From contig NC_068559.1 of assembly GCF_022201045.2 (NCBI RefSeq), forward strand, positions 17,727,501 to 17,791,500: a stretch of 64,000 nt of DNA, in the 5' to 3' direction. A program made the translations under genes and the position numbers. The notes below the pieces were generated by a model. The model searched no databases. It saw only the letters and a program-made list of their open reading frames with translations, and had not been told where the DNA came from. Numbering within the stretch: the stretch's first letter is position 1; each line of letters begins with the position of its first letter. Positions 20,901 to 33,569 of this stretch are shown here, in pieces. The DNA comes from Citrus sinensis (lineage: Eukaryota; Streptophyta; Magnoliopsida; Sapindales; Rutaceae).

Positions 20901-23350
20901 CTTCCAAGCTCCTCAAATTTTGGCTCGTCATCATAATTTTGCGAAGTCTGCATAGAATCAAGCAACGAATTTATATTAGAAATATCAAGTTTAAGTTGCT
21001 TATTTGACTCAATTGAATTAACTAAACAAACATTAGAAAGTTCAGAAAAATCCCCTTTTTGAATATTTTCCTCGATACAAGATTCAAACAATTCCTTTTG
21101 TTCATCAGTATCATCTTCATTCTCATTTTCTTCATTAGGTTGCCTGCACATGTTGAAAACATTCAATTCCAAAGTCATATTCCCAAAGGATAAATTCATT
21201 AAACCATTCCTACAATTAATCAAAGTATTAGCAGTTGCTAAAAATGGTCGACCTAAAATTACAGGAATTGGTTTGTAATTATTCACAACAGGTTCAGTTT
21301 CCAAGACAATAAAATCCACAGGATAAATAAATTTATCAACTTGTACTAAAACATCTTCCACTATTCCTTTTGGTACTTTAACTGATCTATCGGCAAGCAA
21401 AAGTGTAGTTGAAGTTGATTTTAACTCACCAAGATTAAGTTGAAGATAAACTGAATATGGAAGCAAATTAACACTAGCACCAAGATCTAGTAAAGCATGC
21501 TCAATTCTGTGGTTACCAATAATACAAGAAATGGTAGGACAACCAGGATCTTTATATTTCAACTTATTATTAGTAGACAGAATTGTACTTACCTGTTCGG
21601 CCATGAAAGCACTCTTTCTTACCTTCAATTTCCTCTTAACAGTGCACAAGTCCTTTAAAAATTTGGCATATGAAGGAACCTGCTTGATTGCATCTAATAG
21701 AGGAATGTTAACTTTCACTTGCTTAAAGATTTCATAAATTTCAGAAGAGTGGTTTGATTTCTTTGGTTTATTCAATGCATGCGGAAATGGTGGTTCAGGT
21801 GGAACACTAGTTATTTCTTCACTAGGTGTAAGTTCATTTAGTCCTTCCTTACCCTTTGAATTTTCATCATTTTCATAAGGTTCAGGCATAGGTCTATCAA
21901 CAACCTTACCACTACGAAGAGTTATAACTGACTTGACTTGGTCTGTGGGTGGATTTTGTTGAATTTTAGGATTTGGTTGTGGTTGGGCTGGAAATTTTCC
22001 TTTTTCTTGAATGGTGAGTGCAGAAGCAATTTTAGCAAGAGTATCTTTCAAATCAGAAAAAGTTTGTGCATTTTGATTGTTAATAACATCTTGCTTTCTG
22101 ATGAATGAATGCATTGTGTCCTCCAGATTTTTCCAAGGTGGTGGAACATATGGTGCATAAGGCTGAGGATTTTGAAAATTTTGTGGAGGTGGTGCTTGTG
22201 AAGATTGTGCATTATTATTATTCCTCCAACTGAAATTCGGATGATTTTTCCAACCAGGATTATAAGTCTGTGAATATGGGTTTGGTTTATTGAAAGTGTT
22301 AATAACATTAGCTTGATCATTTAGACATTCTTTAAGTGCAGGCAAAGTGGGACACTCTTGAGTGAAATGATCATTCGAATTACATATGTTACATGCAATT
22401 TCTTGAACAGATTTTACTTGATCACTCTTTTTATGCTCCAAAGCTTCAACTTTCCTAACTAGGGATGCAAATTTTGCTTGTAAATCATGATCTTCCCTAA
22501 GGTTATGGATTCCTCCACTAGATGGAGATGATTGTTGCTTATTTGTCAATTCAAAAGTTCCAACAGTATCCCAATGTTGTGCATTTTCAGCTAATTGGTC
22601 AAGGTAATCTAGTGCATCTTCAGGATTTTTATCCCTAAATTCACCATTACACATCATTTCAACAACCTGTCTACTTTGGGGTATTAAGCCTTCGTAGAAA
22701 TAAGTGACCAATCGCCAAGTTTCAAAACCATGATGTGGGCATATGTTAAGCAACTCTTTAAACCTATCCCAACATTGGTATAATGTTTCTCCATTTTTTT
22801 GAGTGAAAGAAGTGATTTGCCTTTTAAAAGAATTTGTTCTATGAGGTGGAAAGAATTTTTTCAAAAACTGTTCTTGCATGTTATTCCAAGTTCTTACTGA
22901 TCCAGATCTAAGGTTTTGTAGCCAAGTTTTAGCTTTATCTTTTAATGAAAAAGGAAAAAGCTTTAATCTAATTATGTTCATGCTACAATTTTGGTCCGTG
23001 TATGTATTACAAACTTCCTCAAAATCTCTTAGATGCAAGTACGGATTCTCAGATTCTAAACCATGAAATGTTGGTAAAAGTTGGATAATACCTGGTTTAA
23101 AATTGAATCGAGATGCTTCTGGAGGAAATACTATACACGACGGTGCTCCGGTTCTGGTTGGATTCATGTAGTCTCTCAGAGTCCTTGGTTGATTCTGATC
23201 ATGCCCATGTTGAGATTGGTTGTCTCCCTGATCAATTTGAGGATTAGGTTCGCCCAAAACGTTTTCGCCTTGATTCTCATCCATGATTGGTGGTGGAGAT
23301 TGAGATCTACGAATTAACCTGCCACTTGAAGATCGAGACCAATGTCTCAT
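17963..23350 (-). CDS. Athila gag-pol polyprotein, intact
   Basis: 1795 residues in one uninterrupted frame. Gag: capsid-like blocks at about 130-220 and a CCHC zinc knuckle C-x2-C-x4-H-x4-C at 320-333. Protease: [12 protein letters not shown] at about 620. Reverse transcriptase: [20 protein letters not shown], and FMDD near 1073 as the catalytic motif. RNase [15 protein letters not shown] near 1222. Integrase: an HHCC zinc-binding region ending CKSCEKCQ near 1465. The DDE residues lie in WGIDFMGP (about 1498), IISDGGKHF (about 1558) and [11 protein letters not shown] (about 1593). A GPF/Y-type module (WSGPFVVKN) lies near 1740. No chromodomain is seen. All catalytic motifs are present, so the protein is probably functional. 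Gag and pol are fused without frameshift. The Met at 23350 is the first in frame, and the leader before it has no competing long frame. Confidence 0.95.
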   Translation of the reverse strand: MRHWSRSSSGRLIRRSQSPPPIMDENQGENVLGEPNPQIDQGDNQSQHGHDQNQPRTLRDYMNPTRTGAPSCIVFPPEASRFNFKPGIIQLLPTFHGLESENPYLHLRDFEEVCNTYTDQNCSMNIIRLKLFPFSLKDKAKTWLQNLRSGSVRTWNNMQEQFLKKFFPPHRTNSFKRQITSFTQKNGETLYQCWDRFKELLNICPHHGFETWRLVTYFYEGLIPQSRQVVEMMCNGEFRDKNPEDALDYLDQLAENAQHWDTVGTFELTNKQQSSPSSGGIHNLREDHDLQAKFASLVRKVEALEHKKSDQVKSVQEIACNICNSNDHFTQECPTLPALKECLNDQANVINTFNKPNPYSQTYNPGWKNHPNFSWRNNNNAQSSQAPPPQNFQNPQPYAPYVPPPWKNLEDTMHSFIRKQDVINNQNAQTFSDLKDTLAKIASALTIQEKGKFPAQPQPNPKIQQNPPTDQVKSVITLRSGKVVDRPMPEPYENDENSKGKEGLNELTPSEEITSVPPEPPFPHALNKPKKSNHSSEIYEIFKQVKVNIPLLDAIKQVPSYAKFLKDLCTVKRKLKVRKSAFMAEQVSTILSTNNKLKYKDPGCPTISCIIGNHRIEHALLDLGASVNLLPYSVYLQLNLGELKSTSTTLLLADRSVKVPKGIVEDVLVQVDKFIYPVDFIVLETEPVVNNYKPIPVILGRPFLATANTLINCRNGLMNLSFGNMTLELNVFNMCRQPNEENENEDDTDEQKELFESCIEENIQKGDFSELSNVCLVNSIESNKQLKLDISNINSLLDSMQTSQNYDDEPKFEELGSIEKTEQQEAPKMELKPLPEGLKYAFLGEEQTYPVVISSTLTSDQEGKLLIVLKKHKNAIGWTLNDIKGINPLICTHRINLEENAKICQQPQRRLNPHMKEVVKTEVLKLLDVGIIYPISDSKWVSPTQVVPKKSGITVVKNEKGELIPTRITSSWRMCIDYRKLNEATRKDHFPLPFLDQILERVAGHPYYCFLDGYSGYYQIPIALEDQEKTTFTCPFGTFAFKRMPFGLCNAPATFQRCMLSIFCDMVEHCLEVFMDDLTVFGNSFDDCLDNLEKVLKRCVEKELVLNWEKCHYMVTSGIVLGHVVSIKGIEVDKAKIEVISKLPQPKTVRDVRSFLGHAGFYRRFIKNFSAISKPLCNLLLKDAPFEWNDDCQKSFEKIICLLTSAPIMQSPDWSLPFELMCDASDFAVGAVLGQRRDGKPFVIYYASKTLDSAQMNYSTTEKELLAVVFALNKFRSYLLGSKSVVFTDHAAVRYLMSKQDAKPRLIRWILLLQEFDLTIKDKKGAENVVADHLSRLTSEFCNDITPINDSFPDEFLFSVTSMPWYANIVNFLVTGKMPLQWNAQEKKKFFVEVKKFYWDDPYLFKYCPDQIFRRCIPDNEVSSVINFCHSEACGGHFSSRKTTAKILQCGFYWPTMFKDTYEFCKSCEKCQKLGSITKRNMMPLNPILEIEIFDCWGIDFMGPFPSSFGFVYILVAVDYVSKWIEAISCRNNDSKTVIKFLRENILSRFGIPRAIISDGGKHFCNKSFESLMKKYGITHKIATPYHPQTNGQVELANREIKRILEKTVNPNRKDWSLRLNDALWAYRTAFKTSLGMSPYRLIYGKPCHLPVELEHKSLWAIKAFNSNLVDAGNVRKLQLNELEELRNDAYENSRIIKARTKAFHDKRIFRKTFEIGQKVLLYNSRLHLFPGKLKSKWSGPFVVKNVYSYGAIEIENPNNGVTFKVNGQRLKPYLEHHPRDEDTEINLDDPPILD

Positions 23351-24103
23351 GCAAGGGTTATGTTATAAAGATAATATTTACACAAATTGATAACAAAATA
23401 AAATAAAATAAATAAATAAGCAAATAATATAAGTATACAAAAGAAAATTAAATAACAAAAATGGTGGTTGAACCCACCAATTAAAAAAATAAAAAATGCA
23501 AAATTAAATAAATACTGAAAATTAAATAACTGAAAATAAAAGTTAAGGGTTAGTAGTTAGTTTGGTGGTTAAACCCACCAATAAAGCAAAAAAATAAAAA
23601 AATAAAAAAATAAATACGAAATAAAATAAATGCAGAAAATTAAATAACTGAAATTAAATAAAAGTTAGGAGTTAGCAGTTAGTAAGTTAAGAGTTAGTAA
23701 TTAGAGTTAGTAGTTAAAGTTAGTTTGGTCCAAAATAAGTCCAAATATGTCCAAAGTATGTCCAAATATGTCCAAAGTATGTCCAAATATGTCCAAGTCT
23801 TGATTATGTTGAGGAATTTCGTCTAGGGATTCTATTGCAAATTATTTTTAATTTTATGGTCAAACTATAATTTTTAGAAGTTTAGAATTAGCAATTTGGG
23901 ATGAAAGTGAAACAATTGAAAGATATCGGGGTCCGAACGTAATTACCAGAAGATTGGGCTAGAAACGGAAACTGTTGGGGTGAAACGAGAATTATGAAAG
24001 ATATGGGGACAAAAGAGAATTTAAGAAAAGGAAAAGGGGGCAAACGAAATTTTACATATAAGAGAAAAATAAAAACGGAAAAACAAACCAAATAAAAAAC
24101 TTT
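23351..24103 (-). other. Retrotransposon leader with short repeats
   Basis: Untranslated leader between primer site and gag. It contains repeated TATGTCCAAA units (about 23727-23800, roughly 21-bp period) and repeats of GTTAGTAGTTA (about 23540-23720). A phrase around GAACCCACCAAT-type sequence occurs twice (about 23470 and 23572). No long coding frame. Confidence 0.7.
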
Positions 24104-24121
24104 TCCCCGGCAACGGCGCCA
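24104..24121 (-). other. Primer-binding site, tRNA-Asp
   Basis: TGGCGCCGTTGCCGGGGA on the minus strand, close to the inner end of the 5' LTR. This complements the 3' end of a plant tRNA-Asp including CCA, the primer expected for Athila elements. Confidence 0.9.
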
Positions 24122-24127
24122 AAAACT

Positions 24128-25577
24128 TGACACAACTTAAAAGTAAATTTTAACTCCCAAGTATAAGAGTGTCTTGTTGTATTATAACTCGGTGAGTCCG
24201 AGGTCGATCCACAGAGAAAAGATTTAATTAGTTTATTTTATTTTATCTAAAAATTGAAATTAAAACTTGAATATAAACAACTTAATTTAAATGAAACTAT
24301 GGAATTGAACTAGTTAGGGTTATGGATCCACTCTTAGAAATAAATAAAACTTAATAAATTCTTTTTGCCAATTTGTTTTAGATTTATTACTCAAAAGATT
24401 AATTATACAAATTATTATTATTTTCCCTTTAATTTTATGATGGATTAAGTATTTATTGTGCCAAAATTTAATTTGTCTACAATAAGTCAAAATACCATTT
24501 CACCATGCCTTATATTAAGATCTTAAGAATTTATTGTGCCAAATTCATTTGTTTGTCTACAATAAATCAAATTTTCAAAATATAAAACATGTATAAAATT
24601 AAATAGAAAATAATTTAATTTATAAAATTAAACATAGAATTTGATTAAATCATATTTATTTCTAAAGAGTTTCACCTTCCCCTAACTAATATTATTTAGT
24701 TAAGCATAATTAAAATAAAAAGAAGTAGTAAAATTGAATTACTTATAATTAAAAGAAATAAAAACAACTAAAATTGGAAATAAAACTAATTTTATTAATG
24801 AAAATAATTATACAAAATATTAAAAACACACCTGGAAATCAAGATTACAAGGAGATGGAGAGAATTTGAGAAGAAGAGAGTTGTAGAGAGATGATTAAAA
24901 CATAAAAATGAGGCTCTATTTATAGAAAAATAAATTCATAATCCAGTGCTTTGCGGTCCATCATAGGCTTCATGCATGTGCTCCTCACAACCCTTAGATC
25001 AAGATCCAATGGCTGGTCAAACTTCAAAAGTCAACATCACACATGGCATCATTTGACTCGTCCGATTTACCCAAAGAACGGTTGAGATTTGGCGGGTTAA
25101 TGGGTGGATCGGGTCGACCCGAATACAAAGATTCGGATCCTCCAACTTGCTTCACCAACCATTGCCACGTGGCACAATCATGGCCATTGAATCATGAACG
25201 GTTGAGATTTAGTCAAGATTGCCAATTATCCCATGCACTCATATCTATTGTAAGCTCATTTCATCATCCAATCAGTGCTCGGTCAACAGGAAAAGTCAAC
25301 TTTTTTTACACAAGCCCAATTTTAAGCCGATCTTGATTGATCTTAAGGTTTTCGGACCTCCGGAATCCAAATTTGACCTCCGTTTATCTGTTTGGAGCCT
25401 CGAAGTACGTGAAATTAATAATTTTCCTAATAAACACATAAAAATACACAAAATTAAATATATTTAAAACATAATTAATAATTCATAATATATTACATAA
25501 ACACAAATATAAATTATAACATAAGCATAAAATAACATATTATCGCTTGATAATTAAACAATTTTTAATACTAATCA
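24128..25577 (-). repeat. 5' LTR of Athila element, promoter copy
   Basis: Second copy of the 1450-bp LTR, next to the primer-binding site, so this is the copy that would drive transcription. The TATA box is at about 24916-24925 on the minus strand. I saw no mismatch with the other LTR, but this was by reading and not by computed alignment. Confidence 0.95.
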
Positions 25578-25582
25578 AGACC

Positions 25583-27078
25583 CAGCAGCAAGTAGTGTAA
25601 TGACCATAATCTCACTATCCAATTTTGAAGAAACTCAAAACAAAATCTTAAATTGAGTGCTTCCCTATCACTTATTGCCATATATCTATGAGAGAGAAAC
25701 CGCTAACCATAATCTCACTATCCACTAACGCTATTACCGAAACCGTACAGGATAGCTATCTCCATTTCTGCAAATGTCTCTCATAAAGCAACCACTAACA
25801 CTAAGATACTTTGAGAAAAGTTTGGAAACGAAACCAGATGAAACACGATGGTATGAACAAAGAGCAGGGAAGAGATGTTTCCATTACCATAAAGAGTGCA
25901 ACATACAGCCACAAAAACTATAAGCCCACAAAAGTAACCAGTACCTTGTAATCTCAATCACCACTCCACTTTAAACACAAGAAGCCACACACTACCTCCA
26001 TATTCATCACCAAAATCAAATTACATAATAAAAGGACATTTGTCAACTTTTATGAAGTTAAAGAAACTACTAAGCCGAAAAGAGCATAACCCTAACATCT
26101 TCATTACCCCAATCATATTTAACTATGATAACAAGCCCAAGCACATAAAACATGCCTGAAGCTTTCATGTGAATCATCACCCTAGTCTGAAGTCATAGCA
26201 AAGCCATAGCGACCAAATTTCTAAAACAGGAAACTGGAAAAGGGCTGTAGTTGATTCCTTGTTGGGCAAGCATCACTATGCATCAAAGATCAACGATAAT
26301 AGATTGTCTTTTTTGGAGAAGAGGAAAATTTTGTACCATTAATTTTTAAAAAAAAGAAATAATAGCTAATACAAGAATTAAACAATTTTTTAAAAAAATG
26401 CTGCAGAAGCATGGGATTACATAACTGAAACAAAATACCTTATGAACTTGTAAATGCTCAAATATCGTAATAACTGTATTTTTACTGGGATTCAGGAATA
26501 AATATAGAATTGACTTTCTGCTGCTGTATGAGTATACATTGGATATATGCCCAGAAGGTTTCTTCAATCAGGCAGTCAATAAGCATGACTATATCTATCT
26601 GTAATGCTTTCCGCGCTGGAACCATTCATATTACAGAAGCATTCAGGAATCATTAAAAGATCCCTTAAACTTTACTCTGAAGTCATTACCCCAGTCACCA
26701 TGCCAATATTCCCAAAACAAAGAAATGTATTCTTGTGGAGCTCTTGTAAGGAAAAGCATAATCTTGAATCAAAGATTAATGACCTTAGAATTATTGTATT
26801 GAGGAAAGTGGAACATATACAGAGAAGCCACATAACAGTATCAAAAAGATAATGGGAAAAAGCAAGAAGCAAAATCTATAACTGAAAAGTAATACTATAA
26901 GATCATGTAATTTCTTAGATTTTCTAATAATAAATCAATTAATTTTACAGGGGTTAAGGTATAAGAGTAAAAATGGCATTCTAGCTGCTGGAAGTGTTTA
27001 CATAAATTATCTGCTCCAAAATGTTAAATCATTCAGTCAATAAGTATGTCTATACTCTGACTCTGATGCTGGCACCTT
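25583..27078. other. Intergenic, no gene seen
   Basis: No domain-bearing frame. The part near 26,600-27,078 may include the 3' untranslated region of the minus-strand PTF2-like gene. Frames at 26346-26872 are short and unrecognised. Confidence 0.5.
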
Positions 27079-28671
27079 TTACATAATCCCTGAGTTGAAC
27101 ACATGCAAGTCCAACAATGTATTATAGTGCCCTGCCTCAATTTCCTCTTCCTTCACCTGATGGAGGAGAAGGGTCTCAATGATTAAATCTTCCCAATCAA
27201 TTTCAGCAACTGGCTTTCGTTTTCTCTTCCTGGTATGTACACTTTCCAAAAAGTAAACATTGTCAACATCACCAGTACTAGCCCTCGAGGGATTCATAAT
27301 CTTATCAATCCGTATCTTAGCAGCATTTATCTTTGCTCTCCTCCTCTCATTCACCATGCAACCATTAACAAAAGATGGAGGCATAACATCCAACCCAACG
27401 TCTTTCTCCAGTATTTTCTTCAGCAAAACCTTCTTGCTCAATTCTGATTTTCCACACCACCAATCCCTATATGCATGAAGCTCATACCCTCCCCTTCCCT
27501 TCACTCCATGTATCACCTCACTCTCTTCCAACAGCTTACCATCATCAATCTCATTTGCAAACCTAGTATAAATCATCGCCAAGCATTCATGAGAAAGTTG
27601 AGTCTTATGAACACAATCAACCCCTGTTAATGCGAGCCCGCTTCTTTCTTCCACCTCCAAATACCGAGGATCACTTTCCACCCCACCCCCTTCAATTCTG
27701 TACTCAACGTCTTTCTTTAAACACTCACTAACCACATCACCCAAATCAATGCCGCCACAGTTCAACCCATCCCTCTCTTCTTTCCTCTTCTCCATCGACT
27801 TCATCTCCATATAATTCATCACAAACGGAGAATTCTTCAGAACATTCTTGACAGTCACATCCTTCCCCCAAGGCAATGCCTGTGCCACTTTCACAAGCGC
27901 TTCCAACAACTCCTTATATCGCTTCCTACATGTAACCACTGTGCAATGTACCTCCTTCGCAACATTCTCAATCTTCACACTGACCCCATTCAACTCCACC
28001 ACAAACACCAACACTGCCACCACCACTGGCATTGGCCTCCTTCCAGTAGTCAAAAACCATTTCACCGCACAATTCAACAAAAGCACTCCTTGCTTTCTCA
28101 TCCTGTCCAACATACTCTCATCCAAATTGGTAAACCCTTGCAACCTGGAGTTCCTAATGACTCTCTCGAACATACTCACAATGTCAACTTCAGGTAATTT
28201 TAAATTCAAAAACTCAACAACACGTGTAATCATTCTACCTAATTCGTACACATCACAGTTGAGAACCGATGCTACTTCGGAAATTGGTAGCGATTTATCA
28301 TCCAGTCTCATTACAACATAACTACACGCGCCGATTAAAATAGGGAACCAATCTCCTAACCCGAACTCGCCGTCGGTGATTTTATCGATCATGTTTTTTA
28401 TTTGAATAGATCTTTGACCGGTCAAATCTAGCTTAAAGGTTAACTCATCGATTAATTTATTAGATTCGTAGATTTTTTTTTCTTTATAGTTCAAGGCAGA
28501 ACCCGTACCTGCAGTGCCGACGTGGACGTAGATTCCAGTCGGCCCGTCGCGGCCGTATAATTGGGCGTCGTAGTTGTCGAATGCTTGAACGACGCCGCAT
28601 GACACGCATATTAGGCTGCCGGAGATGTCTTCGCGGGTGAGGGTCTTTGACCCGCAACTTGTGCATGGCAT
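27079..28671 (-). CDS. PTF2: Plant-specific TFIIB-related protein, PTF2-like
   Basis: 530 residues, intronless. The N-terminus is a TFIIB-type zinc ribbon, C3-x2-C6 and C22-x2-C25 (ending SCGVV). It is followed by a linker and two cyclin-like helical repeats at about 90-175 and 185-275 (LGRMITRVVEFLNLKLPEVD; VAKEVHCTVVTCRKRYKELLEAL). The C-terminal half is plant-specific, with a basic RKRKRKP stretch near 485 and an acidic end. TFIIB-type proteins recruit RNA polymerase to promoters; PTF2 of Arabidopsis is a plant-specific member needed in pollen and embryo development. Assignment to PTF2 rather than BRF or pBRP rests on overall recognition of the long C-terminal half. The start codon at 28671 is directly before the zinc ribbon. 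Its promoter side carries a palindrome and a small MITE. Confidence 0.85.
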   Translation of the reverse strand: MPCTSCGSKTLTREDISGSLICVSCGVVQAFDNYDAQLYGRDGPTGIYVHVGTAGTGSALNYKEKKIYESNKLIDELTFKLDLTGQRSIQIKNMIDKITDGEFGLGDWFPILIGACSYVVMRLDDKSLPISEVASVLNCDVYELGRMITRVVEFLNLKLPEVDIVSMFERVIRNSRLQGFTNLDESMLDRMRKQGVLLLNCAVKWFLTTGRRPMPVVVAVLVFVVELNGVSVKIENVAKEVHCTVVTCRKRYKELLEALVKVAQALPWGKDVTVKNVLKNSPFVMNYMEMKSMEKRKEERDGLNCGGIDLGDVVSECLKKDVEYRIEGGGVESDPRYLEVEERSGLALTGVDCVHKTQLSHECLAMIYTRFANEIDDGKLLEESEVIHGVKGRGGYELHAYRDWWCGKSELSKKVLLKKILEKDVGLDVMPPSFVNGCMVNERRRAKINAAKIRIDKIMNPSRASTGDVDNVYFLESVHTRKRKRKPVAEIDWEDLIIETLLLHQVKEEEIEAGHYNTLLDLHVFNSGIM

Positions 28672-28771
28672 GTTTTGTTTCAGTCAGCTGATTCTCTGAA
28701 TTGCTAAAAAGCCGTTCGGCGCCCGAGTTCGTATTATTGAAGCAAAACAGAGGTCATAGCCAGTAAGCTAG

Positions 28772-28783
28772 AACGACGTCGTT
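28772..28783. promoter_or_regulatory. AACGACGTCGTT palindrome upstream of PTF2
   Basis: A perfect 12-bp palindrome about 100 bp upstream of the PTF2-like start codon. It contains the ACGT/GACGTC core bound by plant bZIP factors. Its role is inferred from position only. Confidence 0.45.
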
Positions 28784-28939
28784 TTAAGTGTGGGCTTTCA
28801 GTTTTCACCCCCACCGCTCGGCTCCTTCAAAACTTTTGAGAGCGGTGCTGTGGTGCTTTTAAATGCCTCTTCATGTACTGATGACTCACCTCCTCCTCGA
28901 CTTTAAATTACTTTTTGGGACAAACTTATGGGCAAAATT

Positions 28940-29060
28940 ATGTTGCAACTGTAGTATGGTACCACAATTATTTTCAACTATTGAATTTATAGTTATATAG
29001 TTACATTAATTAGATTTAATGACTAAAAATAACTGTGGTACCGTACCACAGTTGCAACAT
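28940..29060. mobile_element. Small MITE in the PTF2 promoter region
   Basis: About 121 bp. The left end ATGTTGCAACTG-AGTATGGTACCACA and the complement of the right end, ATGTTGCAACTGTGGTACGGTACCACAG, pair almost completely, leaving a short AT-rich loop. Possibly a TA duplication; too short to assign a superfamily. Confidence 0.7.
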
Positions 29061-29389
29061 AGTTGGACCCCAAACTTAAATATAACGGGCATATATATTT
29101 TCTCTCTCTTTCGTCTCCGCTTCAATAGGTATGCTCTTTTTTCTTTTTTCTTTTTTCTTTTTTCCTATTTGTTGTAAATTTAGATTTATCATCAATCTAT
29201 TTTTTATTTCTTTAATTCATGACTCTCATCTATTCAATTTATTTACAAAAATTATAATAATTTATATTTTTAAATCTATTTTAGATTAATTTTATTTATT
29301 CTTAACTAGCTAGTATTTTTGAGTTATGTAAATAGAGAAATTTTAAAGAAAGACATTAATAGTGAGAAAAATGATAAAAATTAAAGAAT

Positions 29390-29642
29390 CGTAATAGATA
29401 AGGCAACAATAATTAATGAAAAAAGTAAATTTAAGTGAGAAAAATAATGAGTCTTATTCTCTTTTGTGTAGTAGAATAAGGAGATAATAAGAATTGGATG
29501 ATCTTTCACTTACAATCTCGTGACTATTTATAGTAAAAATTTCCATCAGTTTTAATTTGTAAAATGAATAAACCGTAGGCTTATTAAATTTAAGCCATAA
29601 ATGAACTATACTAAAGTGGTAGTAAATCCATTGTTACATAAC
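29390..29642 (-). repeat. 3' LTR of old copia element
   Basis: In element orientation it starts TGTTATGTAACAATGG. The outer end is mutated from TG/CA form (C at 29390 where the other LTR has T). Diverged from the 5' LTR by substitutions and indels throughout. Confidence 0.85.
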
Positions 29643-30450
29643 ACTCCCCCTTGGATGTAGATGATCATAAAATGACACTAGATGTGTCATAATAACTATC
29701 TCATTAAAAACCTTAACTAGTAAAAACCCAGTAGAAAAAATTGGTCATAAGAAAAAGAGTACAGTACACATATGTCCAGCTTTTGTAGTAGTTTTTCTCT
29801 TAGATATTTATGCTCCCCCGATTAAATGTTCCCCCTCAAAGAGACAAATATCAATTTGATAATCTACTGAGTTGACACGTGCAAATGCTAGACTAACTTC
29901 TCAAACGTTAAAGTGGGCAACACTTTAGTAAAGAGATCTGCAAAATTATCAGTAGAGCGTATTTGTTTGACATCAATTTTTTTATTGTGCTAGAACTCAA
30001 GAGTGTAGAAAGTTCTATCTCTCTTGATATATACTCCTCTAACTTTTGCCATACAAGCTGCATTTTCTTCAAATATTACTATTGGAATGTTTGTAACAAA
30101 AGTTAGATTACATATGCTCTGAATATAATGGATAAGAGACAGTAGCCATATACATCCCCTATTTGTTTCATGTAGAGCAAGAATCTCTAAGTGATTAGAG
30201 AATGTGGCAACAAAATTTTGCTTTATAAATCACCATGAAATTACTGTATTAATATATGTAAAAACATATTCTTTCTGTGAATGAACTTTATAAGGATAAA
30301 AAAGATAACCTACATGTGTATAACCAACAAGATCTAATTTTTTTGTTGGTTTGTGTGAATAAAATAAATCCAAGTCCGTATTTCCATGAAAATAACAAAA
30401 AGCATGTTTACTGTCATTCTAATGTCGTTGAGTTGGTGCAAAGTTAAATC

Positions 30451-33400
30451 CTACAATAATTTTATTGAGAATGCAATGTCTGGACTTGTGCACTGAGCTA
30501 AATACAATAAAGCACCACTAGCATTCAGATATAATGCTTCTAGACCAAGTATATATTCATCATGTTCTTCAGGGTAGAATAGATTCTTTTTACTATCAAA
30601 GGGTCGCACCACCATATGAGTACTTAACAGATGAGCATTACCCGTGTTGAAGCACTTCAAGATTTTCTCAACGTAGGCAAACTAATAGATAAGTACCCCA
30701 TTAGTGTTATGCTCAATCTACAAGGCGAGGCATTATTTTGTTTTCTTTAAATCTTTCATTTCAAATTCTTTTTTTAAATATTTAGTAGTTTTTAGGAGCT
30801 CTTTAGGAGTTCCAATTAAGTTCATGTCATCAATATAGACTACTATAATAGTGAATCCAAATTCAATTTTTTAATAAATATACATGGGCAAATATGATCA
30901 TTTATGTATCCTTTTTTTATTAAATATTCACTTAAATGATTATGCCACATGATCTCAGATTGTTTTAATCCATATAAAGTTCATTGTAGCTTGATTGAGT
31001 ACAAATTACGATCACTAAATTTATATGCTTTAGGAATTTTAAATCCTTCAGGGATTTTCATATAAATATTGGAATCAAGCGACCCATATAAAATATGTTG
31101 TCACTACATCCATGAGATGCATATCAAGTATTTCTAAGACTGTCAAATTAATTAAAAATCGAAATGAAATGGTATTCATCACTAGAAAATATGTATCTTG
31201 ATAATCAATATCAGGTCTTTATATATTGTGATTTCATTATATTCATTACATTTCATTATAAATACTTATTTGTATCTAATAGGTTTGATATCTTCAGGAA
31301 CCTGGACTACAGGGCTAAATACATTACATTTGGCTAGAGAAGTGAATTATGCTTGAATTACTTTTTTTCCATTAAGGTCAATCATGCATTTGTTTGCGTT
31401 CATCGACAGTTTTCAACTCAAAATCATTTGTAATTTCAGTAGTTACTATAAATGAGAATACAATATGGATGATTATTTCATTATGATCCCACATTTTCTT
31501 TGTATAAGTATAATTTGTAGACTTTTCTTTATTTTTTGATTTTTGTGCTTCTTCAAGAGCTAATGTTTTCTCAGGGACTTCCATCACTCCTAGAACTTGT
31601 GTCTCTGCTAAGACATGAGTCTCTGCCTGGATTATCAGTTCATCCAGAACTGGAGCTTTAAGTAATGTAGAAATATTAATTGCTCAAGCATTATTTTCAT
31701 TAGGATCCTAATTTTTCATTCTCCTCTTTTAAGGAATGGTATCTTTAGAACTAAGTGGTCTACCACACTTCTAGCATGCAACAAACAACTCATTATCTAC
31801 CTTTATACTTGATTGTTCGGCATGAACAATCACTCAGGCTGGTGCATTAGTAGCTAGTATACGTGACTTGGTTACTTTTGATGTATATGTAAATATATCT
31901 GCTAAAAGATTTATAATTTTCTGTAAATGAACCATCTTTTGCACTTCCGTTTCGCACTCACTCGTGTGGTGATCTAAATGAGATATAGTGGAAATTTTTT
32001 TTAAAGTTCATGCCTTACTTCATAATGCACTTTTCATTCCCATATTGATGGGAAAATTGTCTTATCAAAGTAACAATCCGCAAATCATGCTGTAAAAAGA
32101 TCATCTATCAGGGGTTCCAAATATCTAATAATCAATGGTGAGTTAAACCTAACATAGATCTCTAAATGAAATTGAAGTCCCATTTTTGTGCGTTGTGGGG
32201 TTGATATAGGAACATACACAACACAACTAAAAGTATATAGATGAAAAATATTAGGCTGACGACCAAGCACAAGTTGTAATAGAGAATACCGATGATAAGA
32301 AAAAGACAAACCAATGCTACATGTAAAATAGTATAACCCATACAAATATTGGTAATTGTGTACTTAATAGCAGTGTTTGTGAAATTACCTAAAGTTATTT
32401 AATTAATGATTCTGCCAATTCATTTTGTGCATGTACATGTGGAACTTGATGTTCTACATCGATTCCAATAGATATACAATAGTCATCAAATGTTTTAGAA
32501 GTTAACTCACCAGCATTATCAAGAAGTATGGTTTTGATAGGATAATCTAGAGTAATTCCGCTTCTCATAGCTAGAGCTAGGAGGTATCTAGGTTGTGGGT
32601 GGGCATCCAGTCTCAATAAGAGAGGAAACCCTTAATGGGACTTCTAGCTCTCGAAGCGAGTTTGCTTCCCCTGCCTAAAGGTAAGAGTTGCTCCCTATCT
32701 TAATCTTAGTCCACAACTAATTGTGCAAGAGACTAGGTCCCTCCCCTCTAAGCTAAATGACTGTGTGTTTCAATCTTATAATTTGGGCAAGTAGTCTGGC
32801 AAATGTAATATTACATGTGGATAATAAATAAACATGTGACCATTATGTTGATGCATCAATCAAAACCATAAAGGAAGGAAATGGTCCACTTGATGAATGG
32901 ATTTTCCTACATATATCCCCTTGAATTCTTTGGGAAAAATTGGAGATTCAAAACTAATATTAAAAAAAGATGGCATAACCACAATTTTGCACAATGATAA
33001 AGCGATACAACTAATTTCATTAGACAATAGAATTTTATGGTTTTTAAAGGGTGCCTATGAGAATTCTCAATGATTCTAAGTATCATTATAAATCCCTTTT
33101 AATTGGATTTATAATTATATAAAACAATCTAGGTAAGAAAGTTGAAAGATTTTCCGATATGTATTTTTTGCCTGAGATATTTTTAATAATGCAGAAATAT
33201 TCTACATTAGTTTTATTTAAAGTGTTAATGTGATATCCATTTCTATAGATATCTCAAAAACTCAACAGATTTCTTCTAAATCTTGCTGGAATATAAGGCA
33301 TTCGGAATACATAATGTTGTTCTATTTGCTAACAAGATTATTGCTCTTCCAAAGCTTTCAATTAAGCCTACAAGATCGAGAATAATGCTTACCTTTCTTT

Positions 33401-33569
33401 CAAGGAATTTTAATTCCAAGAAATTTTTTTTTATCTTGAAGAATAGTTGGTACAACTGCACTATTAGCCAAGCATACATCCTCAATTTTCCTTTCCAAGA
33501 TAGACAATTCATTTCTAAAATTAATATCCTTTTATTCTTAGACATCCAAATTATTAAAACATAAAACAT
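30451..33569 (-). pseudogene. Copia integrase to RNase H remnant
   Basis: Fragments in several frames, read right to left. At 33569-33276 is a pre-integrase piece. At 32616-32395 is an integrase piece with IKTILLDNAGELTSKTFDDYC and a second acid-like NELAESL block. At 32345-32085 is the integrase end (LVLGRQPNIFHLYTFSC). Near 30840-31100 are RT fragments. At 30660-30451 is the RT tail, TSPDIAFSIKLL. A VDDM catalytic motif is not intact. An 8-kb element with this many stops cannot be expressed as a polyprotein. Confidence 0.75.

Larger units (their letters stand above)
12830..25577 (-). mobile_element. Complete Athila-type retrotransposon with LOG cargo
   Basis: A 12,748-bp element flanked by the 5-bp target duplication AGACC (12825-12829 and 25578-25582). 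The two 1450-bp LTRs show no difference that I could see when read side by side. In element order (right to left) it has the 5' LTR, tRNA-Asp primer site, repeat-rich leader and gag-pol in one frame. After pol come a 77-aa ORF, a 184-aa Cys-finger protein, a LOG-like gene, an internal polypurine tract, tandem repeats, the terminal polypurine tract and the 3' LTR. Gag blocks ([29 protein letters not shown]) and RT place it in the Athila lineage of Ty3/gypsy. Intact frames and matching LTRs imply a very recent insertion that could be autonomous. The cargo downstream of pol is what makes it unusual. Confidence 0.95.

Noticed and set aside
27848..28321. 157-codon plus-strand frame
   Set aside because: Antisense to the PTF2-like coding sequence.
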